A stretch of 64,000 bases of DNA from Limnomonas spitsbergensis (Eukaryota; Chlorophyta; Chlorophyceae; Chlamydomonadales), in the NCBI GenBank assembly GCA_037349105.1, contig JAYJMM010000026.1, positions 124,001 through 188,000 of the forward strand, written 5' to 3'. The notes below the pieces were generated by a model. It was not told the origin of the DNA. It made no database searches and was given only the letters and a program-made list of their open reading frames with translations. Positions 42,101 through 49,005 of this stretch are shown here, piece by piece; the first letter of the stretch is position 1, and the number at the start of each line of letters is the position of its first letter. The translations under genes and the position numbers were made by a program.

Positions 42101-44750
42101 GCCAGCCCTCTGGCTCGGCTTGCCCCGTTGGGCTGCTTAGGTGAGACACGTGTGCCGATTGCTGAGCCTGACCCCCCTGGCCAGGCCCCGGCCGTTGGTA
42201 CTGCCTGTTGTTCTGATTCCGCTCGTACGGTCTGCCTGCAGGCTGACCCTGCTGCGGCCTTGGTGGGAGCGGGTACTGCTGCTGCTGCGGCCTGGACTGC
42301 CCAGCTGTAATGTCAGCAGCAAGTGGCGTCGGCCTGCGCTCATCCCTGGGTCTGGGCGCCCTGCAATCCCTGGCCAGGTGCGCCGTGCTACCACACTGGT
42401 AGCATGCCTTGACTGCCCCTGCAGCGCCTTCTGCGCTGTAATATGGTGCTCCTGATTGATCTGCCCAGGCAACTCCTCTGGGTTTGTCACTCCGCTGCTG
42501 CTGGGCAGCTGCTGTTCCTGCGGGGTTCCCTGCCCCTTCAAGGCGTGTCCGCATCTCCCACTGTCCTGTTCTCTCCTTCCTTGTTCTGTTGGACTGTGCC
42601 TCCCCCTGGCCAGGCCCACTGGCCATCTGTTTGAGGCTTGCGCCTCCTAGATCCCCCATTTCCAGGGCAAACTTCTCCCACAGCACCACCTGCTGTGTGA
42701 GTACTGCAATCTGATCTTCGTCTGTCATGCCGAGGTACCCTGGGACGGTCATAACAAACTTGCTCAGTTTGGCCTTAGCGAGCGCTGGAAGTCCATCATG
42801 GAACAGATGCGAGACCGAGTGCCTTCTGCCAAAGTGGTCCACTGCATCCCTTGAGATCTGCAGCAACTCTGCTGTCGACAGCACTCTGTGAGCAAATGCT
42901 TCCACCGTCTCCTCTGGCTTGACGTCAGGGTCGAGAGTGGTCTTCACCCCTAGCCTGAGGTTGGAAATGGCTGTCCTCTCATCCGAGGTTGGCTTTCCCA
43001 CTTCTGCTTGAACCACTTTGATCCACAAGGTTAGCAGTGAGGCCTCACAACACTGCTCCTCTGCTGGGGCAACCCACATCCCCCTTATCCTTTCTGCTTC
43101 TCTGGCAGCCCTGTCTCCTGCATGGGGCGCCGCCCTGATGGCTACCATCAGTGGCCCCACGCTGGCCGGCTTGCTGTCCCATAGCTTGACCAGTGATTTC
43201 ACCAACATCGTCATGGCTGATGGCGACTGGCACGACCCAGCTATTTCTCCGGCCACCACAGCCAGCGCTGGCGGGTCATCTGACAGCGCCAGCCTGTTGT
43301 GCGATCCCCAATATCCACATGCCTGGCAATATTTCCTGGCTGCAACCGCGCCTGGGTGCGACATATCCAACACTGGCACGTTGCCTTGGATGGCTGGGAT
43401 TTTGGTGAATTTGGCTACCCCTGCCAGCTGCAGGACCATCTGCTGCTGCAGCTGCAGGTTCACCCTTGCCTGCTCCCTCTCGAGCCTCTTCATTTCCTGG
43501 TCGCTGGACTCCTGCCTGGCTTCTGGCCTGCGTCTGTCCGATCCTCCTGGTCCCGAATCAACTGATTCTGACCGCGACCTAGATCCTCCACCACCGCCCC
43601 TCGATGGGCTGCGACCTGAATGGTATCTGTTGTGTCTGTAATAATCCTCCTCCTGATCATGATCTTCTCGTGATGGCTGCCTGCCTGCCCTTCCTGCAGA
43701 GCTTCTACTTCCCTCGGGTGGCAGCCGTTCTGATTCGCCTCTGCCTGGTCTGCTGTCAGAGCCAGGCCTCCAAGACTGCGCTCTGCCCGGCTCTGCCTGT
43801 CCCCTGGGCAGCTCCTGGTCTTGCTCATGCCTTACCCCTCTGCTGTGTTCCGCTGGTCCCCTGGGTTGCTCCTGGCTTTGCTGGCTTGGCTGTTCCCTGC
43901 CATCTGCCTGCTCTCTGGGCGGCTCCTGGCTATGCTGGCTTGGATGTTCCCTGCCGTCTGCCTGCCCTCTGGGCTGCTCCTGGCTATGCCGGTTTGGCTG
44001 TTCTCTGTTGTATGCCTGCCCCCTGGGCGGCTCCTGGCTCTGCCAACCTGGCTGCGTCCCGCCTGTGTAATTCCTGGCATATGAATCAGACTGCGTTTCC
44101 TCTCTAGCTTCCTGCATTCTTGGACCACTGCTCCGTGCGCTGCCTGCAGGCTCATTCCTCCTGGCTCCACTTGCTGTGCCCGCCTGCCTGTTCCTCAGGA
44201 ATTCCTTGATGTAATCCACCTGGGTTTCCTGGCATGTGTTCTCTTTGTCCTCGACTATGCGTAGCAACGCATAAGACTCTTGCCTGCTTGCTCTGCGTGT
44301 TGCTGTGCCTTGCTCTGCCATCCTGGCGAGTGATCGGCTAGTCAACTCCGCCCTTTCGCTGGCGGCTGGACTGCTGGCTCTGGGCGCTTCCTTGCCCCTT
44401 GGTCGCCCTCTGAGGCTTGGCTCGCTGCTGACCTCGAAGGCCTCTGATCTGAGTGCCGGGGTTGGCGCGGCTCTTGCCTGCTGCTGCCACCTTTGCACCT
44501 CCCTGAGCTCCTCCGGACGCTGCACTGCTGTTTCAAATCCTTCCCATGCCTGGTCCTCCTCCTCTTCCGGCTCGGATCCAGGTTCCACTTGATTTCCTGT
44601 TACCTCGTTGCACCACTCGTCTGCGAAGGCCTTAACAGCCAGTGCTGCTTCGCGTCCCGCCCTTCCTTGGACACCTGTCCAAGGGCGGCTAACAGCGTTG
44701 CCTTGTCCTGCCCTGTGTGGGGGATACCCAGCATGGCCTTTGTTGCCCAT
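39174..44750 (-). CDS. gag: Gag polyprotein with embedded retropepsin and three zinc knuckles
   Basis: 1858 codons; the first ~25 are probably in the wrong frame (see the upstream entry). Approximate residues: 30-470 charged, with several 18-residue RGQA/SQEP-type repeats around 230-320; 470-720 capsid-like region (YCQACGYWGSHNRLAL, DAVDHFGRRHSVSHLFHDGL); 782-795 knuckle CYQCGSTAHLARDC; 1033 retropepsin active site ALMDSACSCHVI, with LVGNPEFLKYNG some 80 residues later; 1310 variant knuckle CVLCGEPGPHSPEAC (CX2CX5HX4C); 1430-1510 coiled coil; 1560-1690 RS-rich; 1705-1718 knuckle CFNCQKPGHFASAC. The protease has D-S-A in place of D-[ST]-G and sits in the middle of Gag rather than next to RT. 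It ends GQVAQQRHH followed by UGA, with Pol in the same frame after one codon. All domains occur in the same order in the broken relatives here. Confidence 0.85.
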   Translation of the reverse strand: MGNKGHAGYPPHRAGQGNAVSRPWTGVQGRAGREAALAVKAFADEWCNEVTGNQVEPGSEPEEEEDQAWEGFETAVQRPEELREVQRWQQQARAAPTPALRSEAFEVSSEPSLRGRPRGKEAPRASSPAASERAELTSRSLARMAEQGTATRRASRQESYALLRIVEDKENTCQETQVDYIKEFLRNRQAGTASGARRNEPAGSARSSGPRMQEAREETQSDSYARNYTGGTQPGWQSQEPPRGQAYNREQPNRHSQEQPRGQADGREHPSQHSQEPPREQADGREQPSQQSQEQPRGPAEHSRGVRHEQDQELPRGQAEPGRAQSWRPGSDSRPGRGESERLPPEGSRSSAGRAGRQPSREDHDQEEDYYRHNRYHSGRSPSRGGGGGSRSRSESVDSGPGGSDRRRPEARQESSDQEMKRLEREQARVNLQLQQQMVLQLAGVAKFTKIPAIQGNVPVLDMSHPGAVAARKYCQACGYWGSHNRLALSDDPPALAVVAGEIAGSCQSPSAMTMLVKSLVKLWDSKPASVGPLMVAIRAAPHAGDRAAREAERIRGMWVAPAEEQCCEASLLTLWIKVVQAEVGKPTSDERTAISNLRLGVKTTLDPDVKPEETVEAFAHRVLSTAELLQISRDAVDHFGRRHSVSHLFHDGLPALAKAKLSKFVMTVPGYLGMTDEDQIAVLTQQVVLWEKFALEMGDLGGASLKQMASGPGQGEAQSNRTRKERTGQWEMRTRLEGAGNPAGTAAAQQQRSDKPRGVAWADQSGAPYYSAEGAAGAVKACYQCGSTAHLARDCRAPRPRDERRPTPLAADITAGQSRPQQQQYPLPPRPQQGQPAGRPYERNQNNRQYQRPGPGQGGQAQQSAHVSHLSSPTGQAEPEGWQQTMAEMLSESVALMTQVGLVPKSAGFKQAAHNARPRSFLPEPCPEEEPEQRLVEPASRKGAKRLVLSKLADDMSDIRLQVFKLNERLTALSFTNMPMCSEDHRGKASKGRQESKVVTAAPRLQYFKNDRSNLEQCVGLMVKGKVLVAQKALMDSACSCHVITVNIAEQLVAMGAELIRTDEKIRTTDNAGADLYGVLFIYVVYGYGGPNAIMEPTVVRVIKTPPDAYEHLVGNPEFLKYNGVLEAAGRLTLRPRDGPQTVRRVRDLTLPLVLASPAGGYQAAAVAWAGIRCGFAEREGWPAARVEEEHEPLLQHAMATHAGAAMRTDQKAGQSRGTAAGAGRSTADASRSSREEPQETASRPRQCGQAQAAVPRESKVDAKAAASQPSQAAAQAEAAAGVAMALKANAKSPYQKEVIRRCLDASPRYPCVLCGEPGPHSPEACDQRIRRILQRTAAVPTTQGTSPGARKRVDFGGAAAARAAPAGSVRRSEVRVPGKGEMAGAADEGVREDAPEAANRDQRELVSKEESEESEESEEEYVRGRTSPKYMRLLRLHQTVELLQHDVKAREELLYRQAAATIEYLRLQQVRWTGLQDANVRLTEVQQQYILRADQLRALYANLGNQQAGEPLQSTIPGDPTLAEHMAAMFQTAEEFAEEDESLSQEKLQDQEQQATGQQEPGGSGGARQASGETRVRHRGATPDDAVHTVARERSRSAQRARSAERRGAVPTPEARTQRPDRDDSFDRPSGRRQQSPSGNRGSQPRGRSQERGTGSHARPYQLEQRMQDRGGTSGQSPPGRAQAGRSVMGGQRNVLGPRYGGVCFNCQKPGHFASACPEQGEASQPGDSSRFDRSRAAGGPERSWGVRGPGRSQEASEDSMRRAYEAAKEVSFEEWKRQQETAGPSELPGPPGRPGPAGQSYNSRWVSQERHTCMMSVHEGFGQNAAARGVSYHAAAMPVTFQVVPEGQVAQQRHH

Positions 44751-45808
44751 CCCCGCAGATGATGGGCCTTGAACTCCTCAATAGCTGTGACCTGGTCCTG
44801 GAAATGCAGGAACGTCCTGGAGCAAACTTGCTTCCACAGATCCGTTGCCCACTGCAAAATTCCTGTCCAACCGATCGGCTGCATATGTACTTCTGACTCC
44901 TTTTCGCCGCACACTGCTCCCCCAGCCCTGGGGCGCTCTGGCTCACTAGGGCTGGTATCCTGCGCTCCTGATGGATCGTGAAAAAATCCTCGCAGGATTT
45001 CCTTGTGGCTGTCGTCTCTCTGCGTCAGGCTGCTAGATCCCTCCTTGGATTTCTGCACAGGTCTGCCCACACTGGGCGGAAACCTGGACAGCGGCGTCCC
45101 ATAGACTGTGGATCCAGCTCCTCTTCTGACCAGCACCCTGCGCGGTCGCAGCTGCTGCCTTGGGCGCAGTCCTGTCTTAGACTGCTGCCCCTTCTCTTCT
45201 TGAACTGGGTCTGACAGTTCTTCCTCGGATATTTGGTCAGCCCAGGGATTTCCTACCGGCACAGCTGACTTTTCCCTTTCCTTGCCGACCTGCGAGCTCT
45301 GCCTGCCCGCTGCTGGCTGGGGCTCAGCTTCCTCGTGTTTGACCCCTGCAGGCATACTCCTGGCCTCCATTTCCTCTGCTTTCATTCGCTGTTTGTCTGG
45401 GCAGGCTTTATCACAGCCTGCAACCTCTCTTGGTGCTGCGGCTTCCTCGGCCCTTTGATCCGTCTGACTGGGTTCGTTGACCCGTTGCGCAACCCTGGCC
45501 ACCCTGGGCGGATTCTGCTGGGGCGTGGCCTTGGGCTCGCAGCTCTGCCGCGTGTCACAGCTCTGGGACACCTCTGTTGCTTGATCCAAAATCAGCTCTG
45601 GTGTTCCAGCCTGAGTCTGCCACTGCTCGAATTCCAGGCTGCCCCTGAAATCGGCGGGCACTGGACCCCCTCGGCCGATGCCTTTGCGCGTCACCAGCGC
45701 TGAGCCGTCTGCCTGCGCCCCTGCCTCTCTGGGCGGTACGCGACCCGGTTCTGGCACCTTGCAGTTTCCAGCGGGCGGTTCCACTGGCCCTGCCAGCTTC
45801 GCCGCCAT
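44600..45808 (-). CDS. gag: Gag N-terminal region, separate frame
   Basis: 402 codons, Pro/Glu/Arg-rich, with RKGIGRGGPV, SDPVQEEKGQ and YGTPLSRFPPSVGRP as in the relatives' N-terminal domain, then GWTGILQWATDLW and GIPHTGQDKATLLAALGQVS. It overlaps the next Gag frame by about 150 bases. In the relatives at 13.5 and 25.2 kb the equivalents of AALGQVS and AFADEWC are in one frame, so a one-base loss near 44.66-44.67 kb (AAGGAAGG on the minus strand) most simply explains the break. Programmed frameshifting is the alternative. Its ATG overlaps the stop of a 46-codon frame upstream (TAATG). Confidence 0.7.
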   Translation of the reverse strand: MAAKLAGPVEPPAGNCKVPEPGRVPPREAGAQADGSALVTRKGIGRGGPVPADFRGSLEFEQWQTQAGTPELILDQATEVSQSCDTRQSCEPKATPQQNPPRVARVAQRVNEPSQTDQRAEEAAAPREVAGCDKACPDKQRMKAEEMEARSMPAGVKHEEAEPQPAAGRQSSQVGKEREKSAVPVGNPWADQISEEELSDPVQEEKGQQSKTGLRPRQQLRPRRVLVRRGAGSTVYGTPLSRFPPSVGRPVQKSKEGSSSLTQRDDSHKEILRGFFHDPSGAQDTSPSEPERPRAGGAVCGEKESEVHMQPIGWTGILQWATDLWKQVCSRTFLHFQDQVTAIEEFKAHHLRGWATKAMLGIPHTGQDKATLLAALGQVSKEGRDAKQHWLLRPSQTSGATR

Positions 45809-45948
45809 TAAGAGGGCTTCTGCAGCTGAGCCAGCTCATCACTAGCCTCCATCAGGTTTACACCCGGCTCCAGCCCCCTCAGACGCCCACTTCTCCGTTG
45901 GGCGTCAGGGTGCTGGTGCCTATCGGGATTTAGATCTACGTCTGTCAT
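45808..45948 (-). CDS. gag: Short first gag frame ending at a TAATG overlap
   Basis: 46 codons starting MTDVDLNPDRHQHPDAQRR, clearly the counterpart of the start of the relatives' Gag (DPIIDPDRHQHPEASRR). It stops at TAA (45808-45810), whose last base begins the ATG of the next frame. Either a small indel broke the Gag start or translation reinitiates at TAATG. In the relatives this region is continuous. Confidence 0.55.
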   Translation of the reverse strand: MTDVDLNPDRHQHPDAQRRSGRLRGLEPGVNLMEASDELAQLQKPS

Positions 45949-46643
45949 TCTACAGGCAATTAACGAACCGCACGGTCCTGCAAGCGTGCTGGCGACACCC
46001 TCTACAAGATCTGCTAACGCTAGGCTTCTGCCCCCTTGTTCCTACTGCAATCTGGTGAGGACTTTGCAAGTCAAGATCGGATGGCAGGTACAGCACTATG
46101 CAGGAAAGGCCTCGCCTTCCCGCTTTTCTGCTCACTAGTTTCAATCTGGCGGAATCCTCCTTCGCCCTTTCAGTTCTTCCCACCTTGCTGGCAGGGCTGC
46201 TTCTAGATGTCTCACGTCCTGCGTGGATGTCACACGCCCTGCGTGGATGTTGCCTTTTGCGTAGTGTCCGCTCAGCTCTGCGTTCCTGCGGGGATCCTTT
46301 GGCACACCCACAAGATTTCAAACTTGGATGTTCTATCCACAAGTTTACTTCTGTCAATGATGAGAAATTGGATCCACCTGATCTCAATCCGCAGTCACAC
46401 AGGGAATTATCTGCTGGGTGTATAAATCCACAGCCAGATCTTCAAGCCACTTCTGGACTCAGCACTAAGCTGCCACGCTCAGTGATTCTCAGAGTTTAAC
46501 TTGGCAATCTCTCTCTGGAGATTACCACAGCAAAGTGCAGTTCAAATGCTGTCCAAGGTCGTTTGTATGCAAACAAATTTCCAATTCGCTGCACAAGCAC
46601 CTTTAGCAGGAATTGGCAAATTAAGCTGATCAGGCTAAATCCA
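45949..46643 (-). other. 5' leader of the large element
   Basis: Noncoding, about 700 bases, partly alignable with the leaders at 14.83-15.47 and 26.48-27.12 kb. Packaging and dimerisation signals would be expected here but cannot be recognised. Confidence 0.45.
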
Positions 46644-46664
46644 CTTCGTCCCTTTCTAAAGGAC
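46644..46664 (-). promoter_or_regulatory. Putative self-priming primer-binding arm, large element
   Basis: A 21-nt segment directly inside a1, perfectly complementary to 47070-47090 within a1, about 405 bases upstream in the transcript sense. TGGATTTAGCC follows, which could alternatively be a tRNA primer site beginning TGG. The relatives have a different arm sequence but keep the pairing. Confidence 0.6.
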
Positions 46665-47294
46665 ACGCGATGTGCGCTTCAGGTCCGTGGCGGACTTCTT
46701 TCCTCACGGCAGTGATGGACGCCTACGGGCAGGCTCAGTGACTATTCACTGGCTGCGAGTGCTCTTCGAGTTAAGCAGCTGGCTGGTTATTTGTGTATAT
46801 AGCAATTGACTTAGGGGCATAGGCCTTCTGGCCGTCTGGTCGCGAACCAGCTGGGCTATGTTAAGGGCACTTACCGCGTATCACGCGGAGAGATGGACGG
46901 GACGTAGACTGCGTACTTCTTCTTATGCAGGGTCTCGTTTCTCTTACTGGGTACTCGTCTCCAGCTAGTTCAGCGGAGGCTGAGCTAGGCTTGACTCGAA
47001 TTAAGGTACTGACTTATGTGTAAGCTGTAGGTCTCGAAGACGTCTGGTGCTTGTTACAAATAGAGGTCTGTCCTTTAGAAAGGGACGAAGTAACTAGCCA
47101 AGGCAATTGCCGGGATACAGGGACCCGGCAGGCCCAATACAGAGTACGGTAGAACCTGTCAAACTTATCCTGCGTAAGCGGGTTTCTAGGTCTCAGCTCA
47201 AATCCGAAGACTCCGCAGAGAAGCTGCGGAGTCACCGATGACGCTAACTGCGGTCTAAACGGTTCTGTCACGTATACTGTAATATACTGTGACA
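46664..47294 (-). repeat. 5' terminal repeat a1
   Basis: 631 bp, begins TGTCACAG on the minus strand beside the GTTT target duplication. It matches a2 nearly perfectly but is followed by the priming arm and leader instead of by b. A 10-bp perfect hairpin lies at 47209-47233, and a CTGTCAC...GTGACAG inverted repeat lies at the outer end. Confidence 0.8.
47209..47233. other. Conserved hairpin in a1
   Basis: GACTCCGCAG, AGAAG, CTGCGGAGTC. The relatives have GGCTCCGCAG with CTGCGGAGCC: both partners of the changed pair differ, keeping the stem. The same hairpin is in a2 at 29146-29170. Confidence 0.6.
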
Positions 47295-47298
47295 GTTT
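47295..47298. repeat. Target-site duplication GTTT, right copy
   Basis: Matches 28368-28371. LINE sequence (GCTGATTGCACC) follows. Confidence 0.75.
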
Positions 47299-47513
47299 GC
47301 TGATTGCACCATCAGCTTTGGCCTTTCCCTTCTGCCAGCCCCGGAAATACACGCCAGTCGTGTCGGACTGCCCTAGTCTGCGCCTCTCATGTGTGTGAGT
47401 GTGGAGTGCCCCCCTTAGGTTTTCAAGGCTATGGGGCATTGTATTAGGGATTTCGGCGGTTATATATCACGGGCATGGCAATCCGCATCTGCCGGCGCAC
47501 ATGTGAACATGGT
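47299..47513 (-). pseudogene. LINE fragment, right (5') half flanking the large element
   Basis: The minus strand reads PHSLENLRGALHTHTHERRRL and then GVYFRGWQKGKAKADGAISK up to the insertion point; similarity to the 60.4-kb LINE (LEDLKGALKTHIHERQKLG) starts near 47.45 kb. The last ~50 bases to 47513 are unassigned. The CATGGT at 47508-47513 is the short match with CATGCT at 28111-28116 that brackets the stretch missing from copy 1. Confidence 0.7.
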
Positions 47514-47748
47514 GGCGGGGTACACGTACGAAACTGCCCTATTGCGGGTGCAACAACACCTGTGGAGGTCCCACTGAAGCAGCTGGTACCACAGGTACAG
47601 TCAACCGGTTAACCTGATGCCACGAACTGGTCCAATGAGGGGAAGGTCAGTGGCAAATGAGGAGCTTCATTTGAGGGAGGACTGGTCACAATTAATTGGC
47701 ACGGACCAGAGACTCCTTGCAACCACCACACCCCTGAGGTTCCTCCCC

Positions 47749-48027
47749 CTACCTAACTATAGCACCTCTTAAAAATATAGGTGCGGTGAGCGGTTCAGAA
47801 GATATGTACCGCTCGCTTACTGACATCCGGCGCACCCCTCCTCCGTGGCCCTCACCCGCCATGTTGAGCCCAGTGAGCAGAATGATGCGGCCAAGCACGA
47901 GGTCGTAGCGCACGGTGCCCGGCTCGACCTCAGGGTTCTTCCAGTACGGCCACATGCCAGCCACCTCGAGCCGGGGGGGTCCCACAGGAGCCTGCTCATC
48001 AGGCACGCCGGCCAGCACTGAGCCCAC
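47749..48027 (-). pseudogene. Possible MutS-family ATPase remnant, copy 2 (weak)
   Basis: Counterpart of 16720-16977, with the same degenerate TGLNMAGE loop. It differs by one residue (AGVPDE for ASVPDE) and lacks an early stop, extending slightly at the C-terminal end. Also divergent from the oxygenase gene that starts 1 kb to the right. Confidence 0.25.
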
Positions 48028-48397
48028 GGGGACCCAACCTTGACCTACGGCCTACAGCCCAAGGGGCACGGCTTGCTGCATTACGCCACCAGGCCGTGAT
48101 GCAACTGAATTGTGGCAGAAGCACCCCAAAATTGGCAGTGGTGCACACATAAAAGAAAACCTCGTATGTTGCAGCATCGGTGGCATTGCGGTACTGCTCC
48201 AGCAAGTCGTCCAAGAGCTGCGTGCTCAAAGCGGAGGTGGTGCCTGCATATATAGGTTGACGACATACGTGCTCTGCACTGGATGGTAAACATGATATGA
48301 ACGAAATTAAGCTAGGAAGTTTAGAACGGTGCATACCCTACATTAAGCTAGGAAGTGCGACATTCACTTCACGAACTGGAGTGCAGCAAGACAATAT

Positions 48398-48452
48398 GCG
48401 GGTGGGACACTTTTACGATAAAAATATCGTAAAACGAGGTCATACCACCCGC
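48398..48452. other. Nested palindrome upstream of the oxygenase gene
   Basis: Same structure as 17349-17403: inner stem TTTTACGATA / TATCGTAAAA (48411-48434) within GCGGGTGG / CCACCCGC. It lies about 550 bases before the gene start. Confidence 0.6.
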
Positions 48453-49005
48453 TGAGTGCTTCATTCATATTTTCATCAGAGACTGACTGGTTCGGAACAA
48501 GGCGGTTCTACCTTCGGCTTAAAATACAGGGCTCCACAGCTACAAATGGGTACGTTTGCATGATGTACCCATGGTTCAGCCAATATCACGTAAATTTGCT
48601 AGATCTAGCAAGCCCTTTTTCAAGTGTGATTTTCGAGTGTGACTTTCGTTCGTGACGTGACGCACGCACACCGCACAATCTTGCAATCTTGTCACGTCAT
48701 CTCACGTCCCAAGGCATCAATCAATACGAACGGGTTTGCGCGTCGCGTGGGTACGACTGGGGGGTGAACCAAGGAGCTGCCTCGATATCTTCAAAAACAC
48801 CTGGTTTGTGAAAAAGCCTTATCCGAAACTTCTGTCACCTCCGTTACACATGCAATGCAATAGACGGCAGCAATCGTTTTTAGCGATAAACCCACTTTCC
48901 GACTGAATTACGTTCGTGGCTGCGTCAGCGTGATTTAGAGATAAAACAGTATCATCAGGCCAACCTGGTCAAACAGCGCGAACCGTAGGCGACGGCGGTA
49001 GAGCA

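Larger units (their letters stand above)
28372..47294 (-). mobile_element. 18.9-kb Ty3/gypsy-type retrotransposon with split direct repeats, DNMT and PHD
   Basis: Read on the minus strand the order is: a1 repeat (47294-46664), complementary arm, leader, gag, pol, a palindromic tandem repeat, a purine-rich tract, b1 (29464-29234), GC spacer, a2 (29231-28602), b2 (28602-28372). It has TG...CA ends and a 4-bp GTTT target duplication within a LINE. a1 and a2 differ at about three sites and b1 and b2 look identical, so insertion was recent. The coding part has one in-frame UGA between gag and pol, one probable single-base frameshift in gag, and a TAATG stop/start near the gag start. Pol itself is open over 2991 codons. 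DDE integrase with RT before RNase H before integrase places it in Ty3/gypsy; the termini are atypical for that group. Confidence 0.85.

Noticed and set aside
46632..46650. A standard initiator-Met tRNA primer-binding site next to a1.
   Set aside because: The sequence after TGG does not match the usual plant or yeast initiator site (TGGTATCAGAGC or similar). Another tRNA is not excluded.
28372..47294. Classification as a DIRS/PAT/Ngaro (tyrosine recombinase) element because of the split repeats.
   Set aside because: No tyrosine recombinase was seen. Pol has an HHCC domain and a DDE integrase core, and the insertion has a 4-bp target duplication.
47749..48334. A functional MutS homologue divergent from the oxygenase gene.
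   Set aside because: The loop lacks the Walker Lys and Ser, the frame is short and no further MutS domains were found. Kept only as a weak remnant.
47461..49005. Promoter elements (TATA box, start site) for the oxygenase gene.
   Set aside because: AT-rich words occur, but none is placed convincingly and the true first exon is uncertain.
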